A DNA stretch of 64,000 bases, taken from positions 1 to 64,000 of the forward strand of contig NZ_JAIXTC010000007.1 in NCBI RefSeq assembly GCF_027484365.1, written 5' to 3'. Every line of letters begins with the position of its first letter. Positions within the stretch are counted from its first letter, which is position 1. The translations under genes and the position numbers were made by a program. Shown here in pieces: positions 27,071-37,051 of the stretch. Origin of the DNA: Brevundimonas sp. Lineage in GTDB: Bacteria > Pseudomonadota > Alphaproteobacteria > Caulobacterales > Caulobacteraceae. The notes under the pieces were generated by a model. The model searched no databases. It was not told where the DNA came from and saw only the letters and a program-made list of their open reading frames with translations.

Positions 27071-28117
27071 ATGGGCTATTCCGTCGCCATCGTGGGCGCC
27101 ACCGGCAATGTCGGGCGCGAAATGCTGACCATTCTGGAGGAACTGGAGTTCCCCGTTTCGGAAATGCACGCGGTGGCTTCGCGAAAATCCAAGGGCATGG
27201 ACGTCGCCTGGGGCGACAAGACCATCAAATGCCAGGACATCGAGAGCTTCGACTTCTCGCAGGTCGACATCGTCCTGATGTCGGCCGGCGGGGACGTGTC
27301 GCGCGCCTGGTCCGAGAAGATCGGCAAGCTGGGCCCGATCGTGATCGACAACTCCTCGGCCTTCCGCAAGGACCCGGACGTGCCCCTGATCGTGCCCGAG
27401 GTGAACCCGGATGCGATCAAGCTGGCGTCGAAGAAGAACATCATCGCCAACCCGAACTGCTCGACGGCCCAGCTGGTCGTGGCGCTGAAGCCGCTGCATG
27501 ACGCCGCCAAGGCCAAGCGGGTGGTGGTCTCGACCTATCAATCCGTGTCGGGCGCCGGCAAGGAAGGCATGGATGAGCTGTGGAACCAGACCAAGGCCAT
27601 CTACGGCCTGGGCGACGCCAAGCCGAAGAAATTCCCCAAACAGATCGCCTTCAACGTCATCCCCTTCATCGGGTCCTTCAACGAGGACGGCTATACCGAC
27701 GAAGAGCAGAAGATGTGGGACGAGACCCACAAGATGCTGGACCCGAACATCAAGCTGACGGTCACCTGCGTCCGCGTGCCGGTCTTCGTCGGCCATTCGG
27801 AAGCCGTGACGGTCGAGTTCGAACGCCCCATCAGCCCCGACGAGGCGCGCGCCATCCTGCGCGAGGCGCCGGGCATCCTGGTGATCGATAAGCAGGAGCA
27901 CGACGGCTATATCACGCCCGTCGATGCGGCCGGCGAGCACGCCGTCTATGTCTCGCGCATCCGCAAGGATCATACGGTCGAGAACGGCCTGGTCTTCTGG
28001 GTGGTGTCGGACAACCTGCGCAAGGGCGCGGCCCTGAACGCGGTCCAGATCGCCCAGCTGCTGGACGAGACGGGAACGATCAAGCCGAAGAGCGGGTACC
28101 GCACCCTGACGGTCTAG
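27071..28117 (+). CDS. asd: aspartate-semialdehyde dehydrogenase
   Basis: A 348-aa enzyme with N-terminal GATGNVGREML (NADP loop), the catalytic Cys in NPNCSTAQL, and the substrate segment SVSGAGKEGMDEL. It reduces aspartyl phosphate to semialdehyde for Lys, Met, Thr and cell-wall DAP synthesis, downstream of LysC (40682-41956). The ATG is preceded by GAAGAAG and a structured leader. rarD begins 4 bp after the stop. Confidence 0.97.
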   Translation: MGYSVAIVGATGNVGREMLTILEELEFPVSEMHAVASRKSKGMDVAWGDKTIKCQDIESFDFSQVDIVLMSAGGDVSRAWSEKIGKLGPIVIDNSSAFRKDPDVPLIVPEVNPDAIKLASKKNIIANPNCSTAQLVVALKPLHDAAKAKRVVVSTYQSVSGAGKEGMDELWNQTKAIYGLGDAKPKKFPKQIAFNVIPFIGSFNEDGYTDEEQKMWDETHKMLDPNIKLTVTCVRVPVFVGHSEAVTVEFERPISPDEARAILREAPGILVIDKQEHDGYITPVDAAGEHAVYVSRIRKDHTVENGLVFWVVSDNLRKGAALNAVQIAQLLDETGTIKPKSGYRTLTV

Positions 28118-28121
28118 GGCC

Positions 28122-29042
28122 TTGGCGCCGCCGACCCCCACCCGCGCCGCCTTCCTGTCGGCGGTGGGCTGCTATGTGATGTGGGGGTTCATGCCCCTGC
28201 TGTTCATGGGGCAGGCGGCGCTGGGCTTTTCCGCGCCGGAGATCCTGTCGCACCGCGCCCTGTGGTCGGTGCTGTTCGCGGGCGGGCTGGTGCTGCTGGC
28301 CGGCCAGTCGAAACAGGTGCGGGCCGTGCTGGGCCAGCCGGGGACCCTGGCCTGGCTGGCGCTGGCGACCGTGCTGATCGCGGTGAACTGGGGCCTCTAT
28401 GTCTGGGCCACCACCCACCATGCGACGCTGGAAGCGAGCCTCGGCTACTATATCAACCCCCTGCTCAACATGATCGTGGGGCTGTGGCTGTTCCGCGAGA
28501 AGATCGACCGCTGGGGCTGGGTCGCCATCGGCCTGGCCGCGGTGGGGGTCCTGTTCCAGGCCCTGGCGCTGGGCCGGCCGCCGTGGATCTCCATCGCCCT
28601 GGCGCTCAGCTTCGGGGCCTATGGGGTGATCAAGAAGCGGATCCCGGTCGACGCCCAGGCCGGGCTGTTCATCGAATGCCTGTTGCTGCTGCCGTTCGGC
28701 CTGGCCTTCGTGATCTGGCTGCAGGCGCACGGCCTGGGGCACGGGTTCGCGACCCTGGAAGGGTTCGGCTGGGCCCTGCTGAACGGGCCGGCGACGGTGT
28801 TTCCGCTGGTGCTTTTTGCATGGGCGGCGCGGCGCATGCCCCTTTCGACCATGGGGTTCATCCAGTTCCTGGCCCCGACCCTGCAATTCTGCGTCGGGCT
28901 GGCGACCGGGGAACTGTTCACCCCGCTACGGGCCGTATCGTTCGCCTTCATCTGGCTGGGTGCCGGGGTGTTCGCGGCGGCGGCCCTGTTCCGGGCGCGG
29001 GCGGCGCGGCGGGCGATGGCGGAGACCGCGCAACCGGTCTAG
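28122..29042 (+). CDS. rarD: RarD-type EamA-family permease
   Basis: A 306-aa protein with ten membrane helices, two EamA repeats, and typical RarD segments GCYVMWGFMPLLF, EILSHRALWSV and GYYINPLLNMIVGLWLF. RarD is an inner-membrane transporter of unknown substrate (chloramphenicol-sensitive phenotype in relatives). The frame opens with TTG 4 bp after asd, the most likely start; no ATG precedes the first helix. It is probably in the asd transcript. Confidence 0.88.
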   Translation: MAPPTPTRAAFLSAVGCYVMWGFMPLLFMGQAALGFSAPEILSHRALWSVLFAGGLVLLAGQSKQVRAVLGQPGTLAWLALATVLIAVNWGLYVWATTHHATLEASLGYYINPLLNMIVGLWLFREKIDRWGWVAIGLAAVGVLFQALALGRPPWISIALALSFGAYGVIKKRIPVDAQAGLFIECLLLLPFGLAFVIWLQAHGLGHGFATLEGFGWALLNGPATVFPLVLFAWAARRMPLSTMGFIQFLAPTLQFCVGLATGELFTPLRAVSFAFIWLGAGVFAAAALFRARAARRAMAETAQPV

Positions 29043-29052
29043 CCTTTCGGCC

Positions 29053-30510
29053 ATGGCCGAGCTGTCAAAGAGCCGCAAACGCTGGATCCTTATCGCCACG
29101 GTGCTGGGGTCCAGCCTGACCTTCATCGACGGCTCGGCCCTCGGTGTCGCCCTGCCCGCGATCCAGCGCGATCTCGGGGCGGGACCGGCGGCGGCCCAGT
29201 GGATCTCCAACGCCTATCTGCTGACGCTCGGGGCCCTGGTCCTGATCGGCGGGGCCGCCGGGGACCGGTTCGGGCGCCGGCGCGTCTTCCTGATCGGCGT
29301 CGTCGTCTTCGCCCTGTCGTCCATCGCCTGCGGACTGGCGCCCGACGCGCAACTGTTGATCGCCGGGCGCGCCGCGCAGGGGATCGGCGCGGCCCTGCTG
29401 ACCCCGGGCGCCCTGGCCCTGATCGGGGCGACCTTTCCCCAGGACGAGCGGGGCGCGGCCTTCGGGGCCTGGGCCGGCGCCGGAGCCCTGTTCGGCATGG
29501 TCGGGCCGCTGGTCGGCGGCTGGCTGGCGGATCATGCCGACTGGCGCTTCATCTTCTGGATCAATGTCCCCCTCGCCGCGCTCACGGTCGTCGTGGCGCT
29601 GAGGGCCGTGCCGGAGAGCCGGGACGAGACGGCGAAGGGGCTGGATTGGCTCGGGGCCCTGCTGGCGGTGAGCGGGCTCACGGCCCTGACCGGCGCCCTG
29701 ACGGCGGCGCCCGATCTGGGCTGGACCCATGCCGGAGTGACCGGCGGGCTCGTCGGCGGGGTCGTTCTGCTGGCCGGCTTCCTGTGGGCCGAGGCCAGGG
29801 AGGCGCATCCGATGATGCCGCTCGGCCTGTTCCGGTCGCCTGTCTTCAGCGGAATCAACCTTCTGACCCTGCTCCTCTATTTCGCGCTGAGCGGCGCGAT
29901 GTTCTTCCTGCCGTTCGAGCTGATCCGGGTGCACGGCTGGTCGGCGACGGGGGCGGGCTCGGCCATGCTGCCGTTCGCGGCCGTGATGGGGCTGTTCTCG
30001 GGCGCGGCCGGGACGCTGGCGGACCGGTTCGGGGCGAAGTTGTCGCTGAGCGTCGGGCCGGTGCTGACGGGGATCGGGCTGGGACTGCTGGCCCTGATGC
30101 CGCCGGACGCGGGCTATGTCGCGGGACCGCTTGCGGGGATGACGGTGATTGCCGTGGGCATGACCCTGGCGGTCGGGCCGCTGACGGCGGCGGTCATGGG
30201 GGCGGTCAAGGAGGGGCACACGGGCGTGGCCTCGGGCGTCAACAACGCCGTGGCGCGGATCGCAGGACTTCTGGCCATCGCCCTGCTGGGCGTGTTGCTT
30301 TCGGCGGTGTTCGTTTCAGGGATCGAATCGCCGGATGCGCGGACTCAGCTCGGGGCGGTGATGGCGGGCGAGGGCGACCTGTCCGCCGGCGCGGTCTCCG
30401 CCTTCCACAAGGCCTTCCAGGTGGTGATGGTCGCCTGCGGCGCCTGCGCCATCCTCGGCGGGGTCATCGGCCTCCTGACCGCGCCCGGCCGGGTTCAGAA
30501 GACCGAGTAG
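29053..30510 (+). CDS. MFS transporter, DHA2 (14-helix) family
   Basis: A 485-aa protein with about 14 membrane helices. The MFS loop motif GGAAGDRFGRRRVFLIG follows helix 2, and RAAQGIGAALLTPGALALIG is the drug-antiporter motif in helix 5. Members of DHA2 expel drugs and amphipathic toxins in exchange for protons. Substrate unknown. It starts 10 bp after rarD and its 3' end overlaps the facing hydrolase gene by 16 bp. Confidence 0.92.
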   Translation: MAELSKSRKRWILIATVLGSSLTFIDGSALGVALPAIQRDLGAGPAAAQWISNAYLLTLGALVLIGGAAGDRFGRRRVFLIGVVVFALSSIACGLAPDAQLLIAGRAAQGIGAALLTPGALALIGATFPQDERGAAFGAWAGAGALFGMVGPLVGGWLADHADWRFIFWINVPLAALTVVVALRAVPESRDETAKGLDWLGALLAVSGLTALTGALTAAPDLGWTHAGVTGGLVGGVVLLAGFLWAEAREAHPMMPLGLFRSPVFSGINLLTLLLYFALSGAMFFLPFELIRVHGWSATGAGSAMLPFAAVMGLFSGAAGTLADRFGAKLSLSVGPVLTGIGLGLLALMPPDAGYVAGPLAGMTVIAVGMTLAVGPLTAAVMGAVKEGHTGVASGVNNAVARIAGLLAIALLGVLLSAVFVSGIESPDARTQLGAVMAGEGDLSAGAVSAFHKAFQVVMVACGACAILGGVIGLLTAPGRVQKTE

Positions 30511-31643
30511 AGGGCCTCGATCAATCGTTGCGCCCGCGGGTCGCCGATCAGATAGGGCGACTGGCGGGTCATGGCGTAGGCGGCCGAGAGCTTCACGGCC
30601 GGATCGGCCATGACGCAGCTGCCGCCCCAGCCGCAGTGGCCGAGGGCCTCCGGGTTGGGACCGAAGATGTTCAGGCCTTCGTTGCGCATCAGGCCGGCTG
30701 CCCAGGTGATGTCGTAGGGCAGGACCTTGTCTGGACCCGAGATGCGCGGCTTCGTCGCCTCGGCGAGGACGGTCGGTGAGAGAATGGTCTGACCGTCCAG
30801 CCGGCCCTCGTCGGCGAAGACCCCCATGGCGCGGGCCAGGGACAGGGCCGTGCCGTGCAGGTTGGCCGACGGGATCTCGATCGAGCGCCATTCGGCCGAG
30901 CCGCGCCCGCCGGGGGCCGAGCCCCGGTCGAGGAAGGCGGCGGTCTTGATGGCGTCGATGGGGCCGAGGTCCGGCGCCTTCGACGGCTTCTTCAGGGCCG
31001 CGACCCGGTCGTGCTCGGCCTCGGGCAGGCCGATCCAGAGGTCGAGATCGAAGGGCGCGGCGAAATCCTGACGCAGGGCCTGGCCCATCGTCCGGCCGTC
31101 GGCGAGACGATGGACCTCGTTGGCGAGGAAGCCGACGGTGACGGGGTGGTAGCCCGAGGCGGTTCCCGGCGGCCACATCGGGGCCTGGGCGGCGAGCCGG
31201 TCCAGCACCGCGCCCTGGTCGAACCAGATGGCGGGGTCGACGGGCTGGTCGAAGCCGGGCAGGCCGTCCTGGTGCGACAGCAGCTGGGCGACGGTGACCC
31301 CGGCCTTGCCGTTGGCGCCATAGGCCGGCCACAGGTGGGCGACCTTCTCCTCATAGGCCAGTTTGCCGCGCTGGACGGCCGAGGCCATCAGCAGGGCCAT
31401 GATCGCCTTGCCCGACGAGAAGACGGGCACGAGCGTCCGGTCGGTGAAGGGAGTCTGTTCGCGTGGATCGGCGAGCCCGGCCCACAGGTCGATGACCGTC
31501 TCGCCGGCGATGACGACCGAGAAGCGGGCCGCCTGTTCGTTCAGCCCGTCGGGGGCGTCGGTGAAGTTGGCGGCGAAGGCGTCCTTCACGGCGTGGAAAC
31601 GGGGCGGGCAGACGCCGGAGATCTCGGGAGCGGGAATCGTCAT
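30495..31643 (-). CDS. beta-lactamase-fold serine hydrolase (EstB-like)
   Basis: A 382-aa cytoplasmic protein without signal peptide. Motifs: S-x-x-K in FSSGKAIMALL, Tyr in TASGYHPVTVGFL, and GHCGWGGSCVM in place of KTG. This set fits the class-C-like esterase group (EstB, lipase family VIII) rather than resistance enzymes. It overlaps by 4 bp with the preceding flavoprotein gene (ATG inside the other's end), so they are co-transcribed, and overlaps the facing MFS gene by 16 bp. Confidence 0.85.
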   Translation of the reverse strand: MTIPAPEISGVCPPRFHAVKDAFAANFTDAPDGLNEQAARFSVVIAGETVIDLWAGLADPREQTPFTDRTLVPVFSSGKAIMALLMASAVQRGKLAYEEKVAHLWPAYGANGKAGVTVAQLLSHQDGLPGFDQPVDPAIWFDQGAVLDRLAAQAPMWPPGTASGYHPVTVGFLANEVHRLADGRTMGQALRQDFAAPFDLDLWIGLPEAEHDRVAALKKPSKAPDLGPIDAIKTAAFLDRGSAPGGRGSAEWRSIEIPSANLHGTALSLARAMGVFADEGRLDGQTILSPTVLAEATKPRISGPDKVLPYDITWAAGLMRNEGLNIFGPNPEALGHCGWGGSCVMADPAVKLSAAYAMTRQSPYLIGDPRAQRLIEALYSVF

Positions 31644-32875
31644 GCCGGGCTCTTAGCCGGGGTTTGCGACGCGAGCCACCGCTGGACGCCCCTGGCCGCG
31701 ACGACGCCTGAGGCGAGGCTGGCCTGCAACAGATAGCCGCCGGTGGGGGCCTCCCAGTCGATCATCTCTCCGGCGACGAAAACGCCCGGCCGGGCGGTCA
31801 GCATCAATGATGGATTCAGCGCCTCGAAACCCACGCCTCCCGCCGTGGAGATGGCGCGGTCCAGCCCCTGGATGCCGGTCAGCTTCAGCCGGACGGCCTT
31901 GATCCGCTTCGCCAGCTTCTCGACGCCCGGCGGGATATCGCCGATCTCGCGTAACAGGGCGACGGCGACCGGAGACAGGCTGCCGGCCTTGCGCAGATGG
32001 TTGGTCATACTGTCCTTGCCGCGGGGGCGGGACAGGCGTTCGGCCAGGGCGGCCTCGGTCAAGTCGGGACGGAGGTCGACGACCAGGGTCGCGGACCCCT
32101 CTGCGGCGATGGCGGCGCGCAGGGCCGACGACAGGGCGTAGATCGCCCCGCCCTCGACGCCGTAGCGGGTGACCACCATCTCGCCGCGCACCGTCTGGTC
32201 GCCGAACGTCAGGGTGGCGGGTTTCAGCACCTGACCCGCGAACCGCGCGATCAGGATGTCGGACCAGACGACGTCGAACCCGGCGTTGGCCGGGACCAGG
32301 GGGGAGACGGCGACGCCTTCGCCTTCGAGAACCGGGACCCAGAGACCGTCGGAGCCGAGCCGGGGCCAGCTCGCGCCGCCCATGGCGAGGACGGTGGCGG
32401 CCGGATGCTCGATCCGCTCGCCGTCCGGGGTGTCGAAGGTCAGGGCTCCGTCGCGCCAGCCAGTCCATCGGGAGCGGGTGCGGATCTCGACGCTGAGTTC
32501 GTTCAGCCGGGCCAGCCAGGCGCGCAACAGGGGCGAGGCCTTCATGGCGCGGGGGAAGACCCGGCCGCTGGAGCCGACGAAGGTCGGCTGGCCGAGGCCG
32601 TGCGCCCATTCGGTCAGGTCATCGGGGGAAAAGGCGTCCAGCCAGTCGGAGACCGGTCCTGCCGCCCCGGCGTAGCGCGCGAGGAAGGCCTCCTGGGCCT
32701 CCGTATGGGTCAGATTCAGCCCGCCGCGACCGGCCATCAGGAATTTGCGCCCCACCGAGGGCATGCGGTCGTGGACGACGACGCGGGCGCCGGCCTGCGC
32801 CAGGGTCTCGGCGGCCATCAGACCTGAGGGTCCGGCCCCGATGATGTGGACGGCGTGGTCGGTAGGATCGGTCAT
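31640..32875 (-). CDS. HI0933-like/BaiN-type FAD flavoprotein
   Basis: A 411-aa flavoprotein with FAD-binding GAGPSGLMAAETLAQAGARV at the N-terminus, the family motif SVGRKFLMAGRGGLNLTH (residues ~42-59), LAMGGASWPRLGSDG in the middle, and AGEMIDWEAPTGGYLLQ near the C-terminus. The reaction is unknown for most members. It heads a two-gene operon with the esterase and is divergent from the Gre factor. Confidence 0.9.
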   Translation of the reverse strand: MTDPTDHAVHIIGAGPSGLMAAETLAQAGARVVVHDRMPSVGRKFLMAGRGGLNLTHTEAQEAFLARYAGAAGPVSDWLDAFSPDDLTEWAHGLGQPTFVGSSGRVFPRAMKASPLLRAWLARLNELSVEIRTRSRWTGWRDGALTFDTPDGERIEHPAATVLAMGGASWPRLGSDGLWVPVLEGEGVAVSPLVPANAGFDVVWSDILIARFAGQVLKPATLTFGDQTVRGEMVVTRYGVEGGAIYALSSALRAAIAAEGSATLVVDLRPDLTEAALAERLSRPRGKDSMTNHLRKAGSLSPVAVALLREIGDIPPGVEKLAKRIKAVRLKLTGIQGLDRAISTAGGVGFEALNPSLMLTARPGVFVAGEMIDWEAPTGGYLLQASLASGVVAARGVQRWLASQTPAKSPA

Positions 32876-32940
32876 CGGCGCTCCTTAGCCCGGCAAGCCT
32901 TGCGGAGGAACGTCCGTGTCCCGCATACGCTTGGACGATC

Positions 32941-33417
32941 ATGAGCGTCGCCTTCACGCGCGAGGAGGATCTGGAGGCCACGGCCGCCGATCTGCCCGAC
33001 CGCCCCATCTCCCCGCACCCGAATCTGGTGACGCCGGCCGGCCTCGCCGCCATCGAGGACGCCCTGGCGTCCGCGCGCGCCGCCTATGCGAGCGCCCAGG
33101 CGTCCGGATCGATCGAGGCGGACCGGACGGCGATGGCGCGGGCGACGCGGGACCTGCGCTACTGGTCTGCGCGGCGGGCCACGGCCCAGCTGGTCGAGAC
33201 CGGGGCCGACGGCCGGGTGCGTTTCGGCGGCTCGGTCACCATCGCGCGGGACGACGGCCGCACCCAGACCTGGCGGATTGTCGGCGAGGACGAGGCCGAC
33301 CCGGCCAACGGCTCGGTCAGCCATGTCTCGCCCCTGACCCGCGCCCTGATCGGCAAGGGCGTCGGCGACGAGGCCATGGTGGCCGGACAGTCCGTGGAAA
33401 TCATCGCGGTGGACTGA
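32941..33417 (+). CDS. GreA/GreB-family transcription factor
   Basis: A 158-aa protein. Residues ~28-75 form the N-terminal helical hairpin (TPAGLAAIEDALASARAAY, a tip with IEAD, then a second helix), and ~85-158 form the FKBP-like domain (VRFGGSVTIARDDGR and SPLTRALIGKGVGDEAMV). Such factors enter the RNA polymerase secondary channel. The GDEA and SPL-x-x-A-L-x-G-K signature is typical. Its coiled coil is shorter than in GreA, so it may be a GreB- or Rnk-like paralogue. Divergent from the flavoprotein gene. Confidence 0.85.
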   Translation: MSVAFTREEDLEATAADLPDRPISPHPNLVTPAGLAAIEDALASARAAYASAQASGSIEADRTAMARATRDLRYWSARRATAQLVETGADGRVRFGGSVTIARDDGRTQTWRIVGEDEADPANGSVSHVSPLTRALIGKGVGDEAMVAGQSVEIIAVD

Positions 33418-33462
33418 AAGGCCGGTCCACCCCACATTGGGCGGGACAAGCGCCACCGGGCG

Positions 33463-33510
33463 CTCAAGCAGCGAGCCTCCGCGAGGCGAGCGATAGCGCA
33501 CTGAAGAAGG
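33463..33510 (+). promoter_or_regulatory. CTCAAGCAGCG hairpin leader of the 55-aa gene (copy 3)
   Basis: CTCAAGCAGCGA is followed by GCCTC-CGC-GAGGC (33475-33487), GAGCG, and GAAGAAGGA before the ATG at 33517. This is the closest match to the asd leader in both sequence and spacing. Confidence 0.6.
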
Positions 33511-33516
33511 ACCTCA

Positions 33517-33684
33517 ATGGCCAGAAAACCGAACTACGGCTTCGAACGGATGGAACGCGACAAGGCGGACGCCGAGAAGGCCGCCCGCAAGGCCGCCGCC
33601 AAGCTGGCGAAGAAGGAAGCGAAGGCCCGGGGCGAGGACGTCGACCACCCCGACTGGCAACCGCCGGAAGACGAAACCGTCTAG
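33517..33684 (+). CDS. 55-aa charged small protein
   Basis: The ATG follows GAAGAAGGA with good spacing. The product begins MARKPNYGFERMERDKADAE, continues with an Ala/Lys-rich helix (AARKAAAKLAKKEAKARGE) and ends acidic (DWQPPEDETV). It looks like a single amphipathic helix with a basic face. I do not recognise a characterised family, though similar small basic proteins are common in alphaproteobacteria. It has a strong ribosome-binding site and a structured leader, so expression is likely. Confidence 0.75.
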   Translation: MARKPNYGFERMERDKADAEKAARKAAAKLAKKEAKARGEDVDHPDWQPPEDETV

Positions 33685-33787
33685 GACTCCCGGGGTCGGA
33701 CGGCCGTCGCGCCCTGGTCGCCGCGCGGGCGGCCGGGGGCGGGTCTCCGCTGGTCTACGTTCCTAATGACCAAGGGATGAAGGCCGT

Positions 33788-34855
33788 TCAGGCGAATTCC
33801 GCCTCGAGGTCAGACAGGCGCGCCGCCTGGTCCTCGGCAATCAGGGCGTTCAGCAACGGATCGAGGTCGCCTTCCATGATCTGGGGCAGGCTGTGCAGGG
33901 TCAGGTTGATGCGGTGGTCGCTGACCCGGCCCTGGGGGTAGTTGTAGGTGCGGATCCGTTCCGACCGGTCGCCTGAGCCGACCTGGGACTTGCGGGTGTC
34001 GGACCGGGCCTGATCCTTCATCTGGCGCTGCATGTCATAGAGGCGGACGCGCAGGTTCTTCATCGCCTTGTCGCGGTTCACGTGCTGGGACTTCTCCGAG
34101 GAGGTCACCACGATCCCGGAGGGGAAGTGGGTGATGCGCACGGCGGAATCGGTCTTGTTGACGTGCTGGCCGCCCGCGCCCGAGGCGCGGAAGGTGTCGA
34201 TGCGGATGTCCTTGTCGTGGATCTCGATCTCGACGTCCTCGACCTCGGGCAGGACGGCGACCGTGGCGGCCGAGGTATGGATGCGGCCCTGCGTCTCCGT
34301 GGCCGGGACGCGCTGCACCCGATGGACGCCGCTCTCGAACTTCAGCCGGCCGAAGACGCCGTCGCCGGTGACCGTGGCGATGATCTCCTTGTAGCCGCCG
34401 GCGTCGCCCTCGGTGGCCGAGTCGAGCTCGACCCGCCAGCCGCGCGAGGAGGCGTAGCGCGAATACATGCGGAACAGGTCTCCGGCGAAGATGGCGGCCT
34501 CGTCCCCGCCGGTGCCGGCGCGGACTTCCAGCACGGCCGAGGCGTTCTCGTCGGCGTCGCGCGGGGCCAGTAGCAGGGCCACATCGCGCTCCATGTCCGG
34601 AAGTCGGGCGTTCAGGGCCTCCAGCTCGTCGGCCGCCATGGCGGCCATCTCGGGGTCCTCGGCCATGGCCTGGAGGTCCTCGATCTCGGCGCGGGACTTC
34701 GCCAGGGCCATGACGGCGTCGGCGACCGGCTTCATCTCGGCGTGCTCCTTTGACAGGCGCACGATCTCCTGACCGTCGGTGGCCGCGCCCATGCGGGCCT
34801 CCACCTGGTGGAAGCGGTCCAGGACCTGGTCGAGCTTGGACTGGGGCAGGCGCAA
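33788..34855 (-). CDS. prfA: peptide chain release factor 1
   Basis: A 355-aa class-I release factor. The GGQ motif is in [16 protein letters not shown] and the stop-codon tripeptide PAT in [15 protein letters not shown]. It releases peptides at UAA and UAG codons. Homology begins at [21 protein letters not shown]; the best start is the TTG just before it (34855), since upstream sequence is non-homologous and no ATG or GTG is well placed. prmC, usually next to prfA, is not here. Confidence 0.95.
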   Translation of the reverse strand: MRLPQSKLDQVLDRFHQVEARMGAATDGQEIVRLSKEHAEMKPVADAVMALAKSRAEIEDLQAMAEDPEMAAMAADELEALNARLPDMERDVALLLAPRDADENASAVLEVRAGTGGDEAAIFAGDLFRMYSRYASSRGWRVELDSATEGDAGGYKEIIATVTGDGVFGRLKFESGVHRVQRVPATETQGRIHTSAATVAVLPEVEDVEIEIHDKDIRIDTFRASGAGGQHVNKTDSAVRITHFPSGIVVTSSEKSQHVNRDKAMKNLRVRLYDMQRQMKDQARSDTRKSQVGSGDRSERIRTYNYPQGRVSDHRINLTLHSLPQIMEGDLDPLLNALIAEDQAARLSDLEAEFA

Positions 34856-35045
34856 GGGCGGAACGTCTCGAAAAGCGAAGGGGCGGAGCCTTATCGCGCG
34901 GCGGGCGGCCTGTCGATGCGCGGCGCCCGGAGCGTCACGGCGGATAACATCGGCGTCATGGGGCGTTACCCTTCGCCCGCCCATGCATTAGCTCTGCTGC
35001 AAACGGCCCGCGCGCCACTCCCCGGCGCGGGTCGAAAGGGGCTGA

Positions 35046-35825
35046 ATGGACACCTTTCTGCTGTTTCTGATCGTGGGCCTGTTCGCCCAGGCGGTCGATG
35101 GCGCCCTGGGCATGGCCTACGGGGTGATCTCGTCGTCGGTGCTGCTGGCCTTCGGCGTGCCGCCCGCGACCGCCTCGGCCAGCGTGCACGGGGCGGAGGT
35201 CTTCACCACGGCGGCCTCGGCCGGTTCCCACATCTGGCACAGGAATGTGGAGTGGCGGCTGCTTGTCCCCCTGGCCGTCGCGGGCGTGATCGGCGGCGTC
35301 CTGGGGGCCTATGTGCTGGCGGGAATCGAGGGCGACGTGATCAAGCCGTTCGTGATCGCCTACCTGGCCCTGATGGGCGGCTACATCCTGTGGCGCGCGA
35401 CGCGGAACACGCCCGCCCGCCGGATTCGTCCCGCCTGGATCATGGCGCCCCTCGGGGTCGTCGGCGGATTCTTCGACGCCATCGGGGGAGGCGGCTGGGG
35501 TCCGACCGTGTCCTCGACCCTCGTCGGGGCGGGGGCAGAGCCCCGCCGCGCCATCGGCACGGCCAACACCGCCGAGTTCTTCGTCACCGTGGCCATCTCG
35601 GCGACCTTCGTCTGGGCTCTCGTCACCGGGCACTGGAAGGACGCCGAGGCCCTGACCAACCATGCCTCGGCCGTGGCGGGTCTGGTGGTCGGCGGCCTGC
35701 TGGCCGCCCCGTTCGCGGGCTATATCACCCGGATCGTGCCGCAGCGGGCCCTGACCTATGCCGTGGGCGGCCTTCTGCTGGTGCTGGCGACCTGGCAGGG
35801 GCTGCAGCTGGGCGGGGTCATTTAA
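35046..35825 (+). CDS. TauE/SafE-family exporter (second copy)
   Basis: A 259-aa membrane protein with about eight helices and the family repeat region (GALGMAYGVISSSVLLAFGV near residue 16 and FDAIGGGGWGPTVSSTLVGAG near residue 146). Family members export sulfite or organosulfur anions. Unlike the gene at 11604 it stands alone between prfA and ispG and has no sulfur gene around it. Sequence similarity to the first copy is limited to the family motifs. Confidence 0.88.
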   Translation: MDTFLLFLIVGLFAQAVDGALGMAYGVISSSVLLAFGVPPATASASVHGAEVFTTAASAGSHIWHRNVEWRLLVPLAVAGVIGGVLGAYVLAGIEGDVIKPFVIAYLALMGGYILWRATRNTPARRIRPAWIMAPLGVVGGFFDAIGGGGWGPTVSSTLVGAGAEPRRAIGTANTAEFFVTVAISATFVWALVTGHWKDAEALTNHASAVAGLVVGGLLAAPFAGYITRIVPQRALTYAVGGLLLVLATWQGLQLGGVI

Positions 35826-35854
35826 GCGGGCAGTCGCCGCGGGTCGGCTTTTCG

Positions 35855-36994
35855 CTATTCGGCGGCTTCGAGGGCCGCCTCGCGGGCCGCGTTCAGTTCG
35901 GCCGCCTTGGCCTCGACCAGTTCGACGATCTCGTCGACCATCTTCGCATTGTCGAGTTTGTGGGCGATCTTGCCGTTCAGATAGACCATGCCCGCGCCCT
36001 TGCCGCCGCCGGTGAAGCCGACGTCGGTGTAGAGGGCCTCGCCCGGTCCGTTGACGACGCAGCCGATGATCGACAGCGACATCGGGGTGGCGATATGGGC
36101 CAGCTTTTCTTCCAGGATGCCCACCGTCTCGATGACGTTGAAGCCCTGACGCGCGCAGGACGGGCAGGCGATGATGTTGACGCCCCGGTGGCGCAGGCCC
36201 AGCGACTTGAGGATGTCGAACCCGACCTTGATCTCCTCGACCGGGTCGGCCGCCAGCGAGACGCGGATGGTGTCGCCGATCCCGGCCCACAGCATATTGC
36301 CCATGCCGATGGCGGACTTGATCGTGCCGGTGCGCAAGGGGCCCGCCTCGGTGACGCCGAGGTGGAGCGGACAGTCGATGACCTCGGCCAGCTGCTGGTA
36401 GGCGGCCACGGTCAGGAAGGGGTCCGACGCCTTCACCGAGATCTTGAACTCGTGGAAGTCGTGGTCCTGAAGGATGCGGGCGTGGTTGAGCGCGCTCTCG
36501 ACCATGGCGTCGGGGCAGGGCTCGCCGTACTTCTCCAGCAGTTCCTTTTCGAGGGAACCGGCGTTGACGCCGATCCGCATCGAGCAGCCGTGGTCCTTGG
36601 CGGCCTGGATGACGTCGCGGACGCGCGACGCATTGCCGATATTGCCCGGATTGATGCGCAGGCAGGCGGCGCCGGCCTCGGCGGCCTCGATGCCGCGTCT
36701 GTAGTGGAAATGGATGTCGGCGACGAGCGGGACCTTCGCCTCGCGGGCGATGGTGCGGAAGGCGGCAGTCGAGTCCTCGTCGGGACAGGAGACGCGGACG
36801 ATGTCGGCCCCGGCCTCCTCCAGCTCGCGGATCTGACCGATCGTCGCACTGGCGTCCGAGGTCGGGGTATTGGTCATCGACTGGACGCTGATCGGGGCGT
36901 CGCCGCCGACCGGCACATTGCCCACCATGATCTGGCGAGACTTCCGGCGCTCGATATGGCGCCAGGGACGGATGTGGGAATGGTCAGAGCTCAT
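35855..36994 (-). CDS. ispG: (E)-4-hydroxy-3-methylbut-2-enyl-diphosphate synthase
   Basis: A 379-aa enzyme of the non-mevalonate isoprenoid pathway. The N-terminal TIM barrel begins [17 protein letters not shown]; the [4Fe-4S] cysteines are in [11 protein letters not shown] and [10 protein letters not shown]. It converts ME-cPP to HMBPP. The start at MSSDHSH is preferred; an ATG 39 bases upstream is also possible. It follows the RodZ-like gene on the same strand (57 bp). Confidence 0.97.
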   Translation of the reverse strand: MSSDHSHIRPWRHIERRKSRQIMVGNVPVGGDAPISVQSMTNTPTSDASATIGQIRELEEAGADIVRVSCPDEDSTAAFRTIAREAKVPLVADIHFHYRRGIEAAEAGAACLRINPGNIGNASRVRDVIQAAKDHGCSMRIGVNAGSLEKELLEKYGEPCPDAMVESALNHARILQDHDFHEFKISVKASDPFLTVAAYQQLAEVIDCPLHLGVTEAGPLRTGTIKSAIGMGNMLWAGIGDTIRVSLAADPVEEIKVGFDILKSLGLRHRGVNIIACPSCARQGFNVIETVGILEEKLAHIATPMSLSIIGCVVNGPGEALYTDVGFTGGGKGAGMVYLNGKIAHKLDNAKMVDEIVELVEAKAAELNAAREAALEAAE

Positions 36995-37051
36995 GACCGG
37001 ATCAATATAGGCCCGCACAGGAGACAAGGCCATGACGCCGGTTGACGCGTG

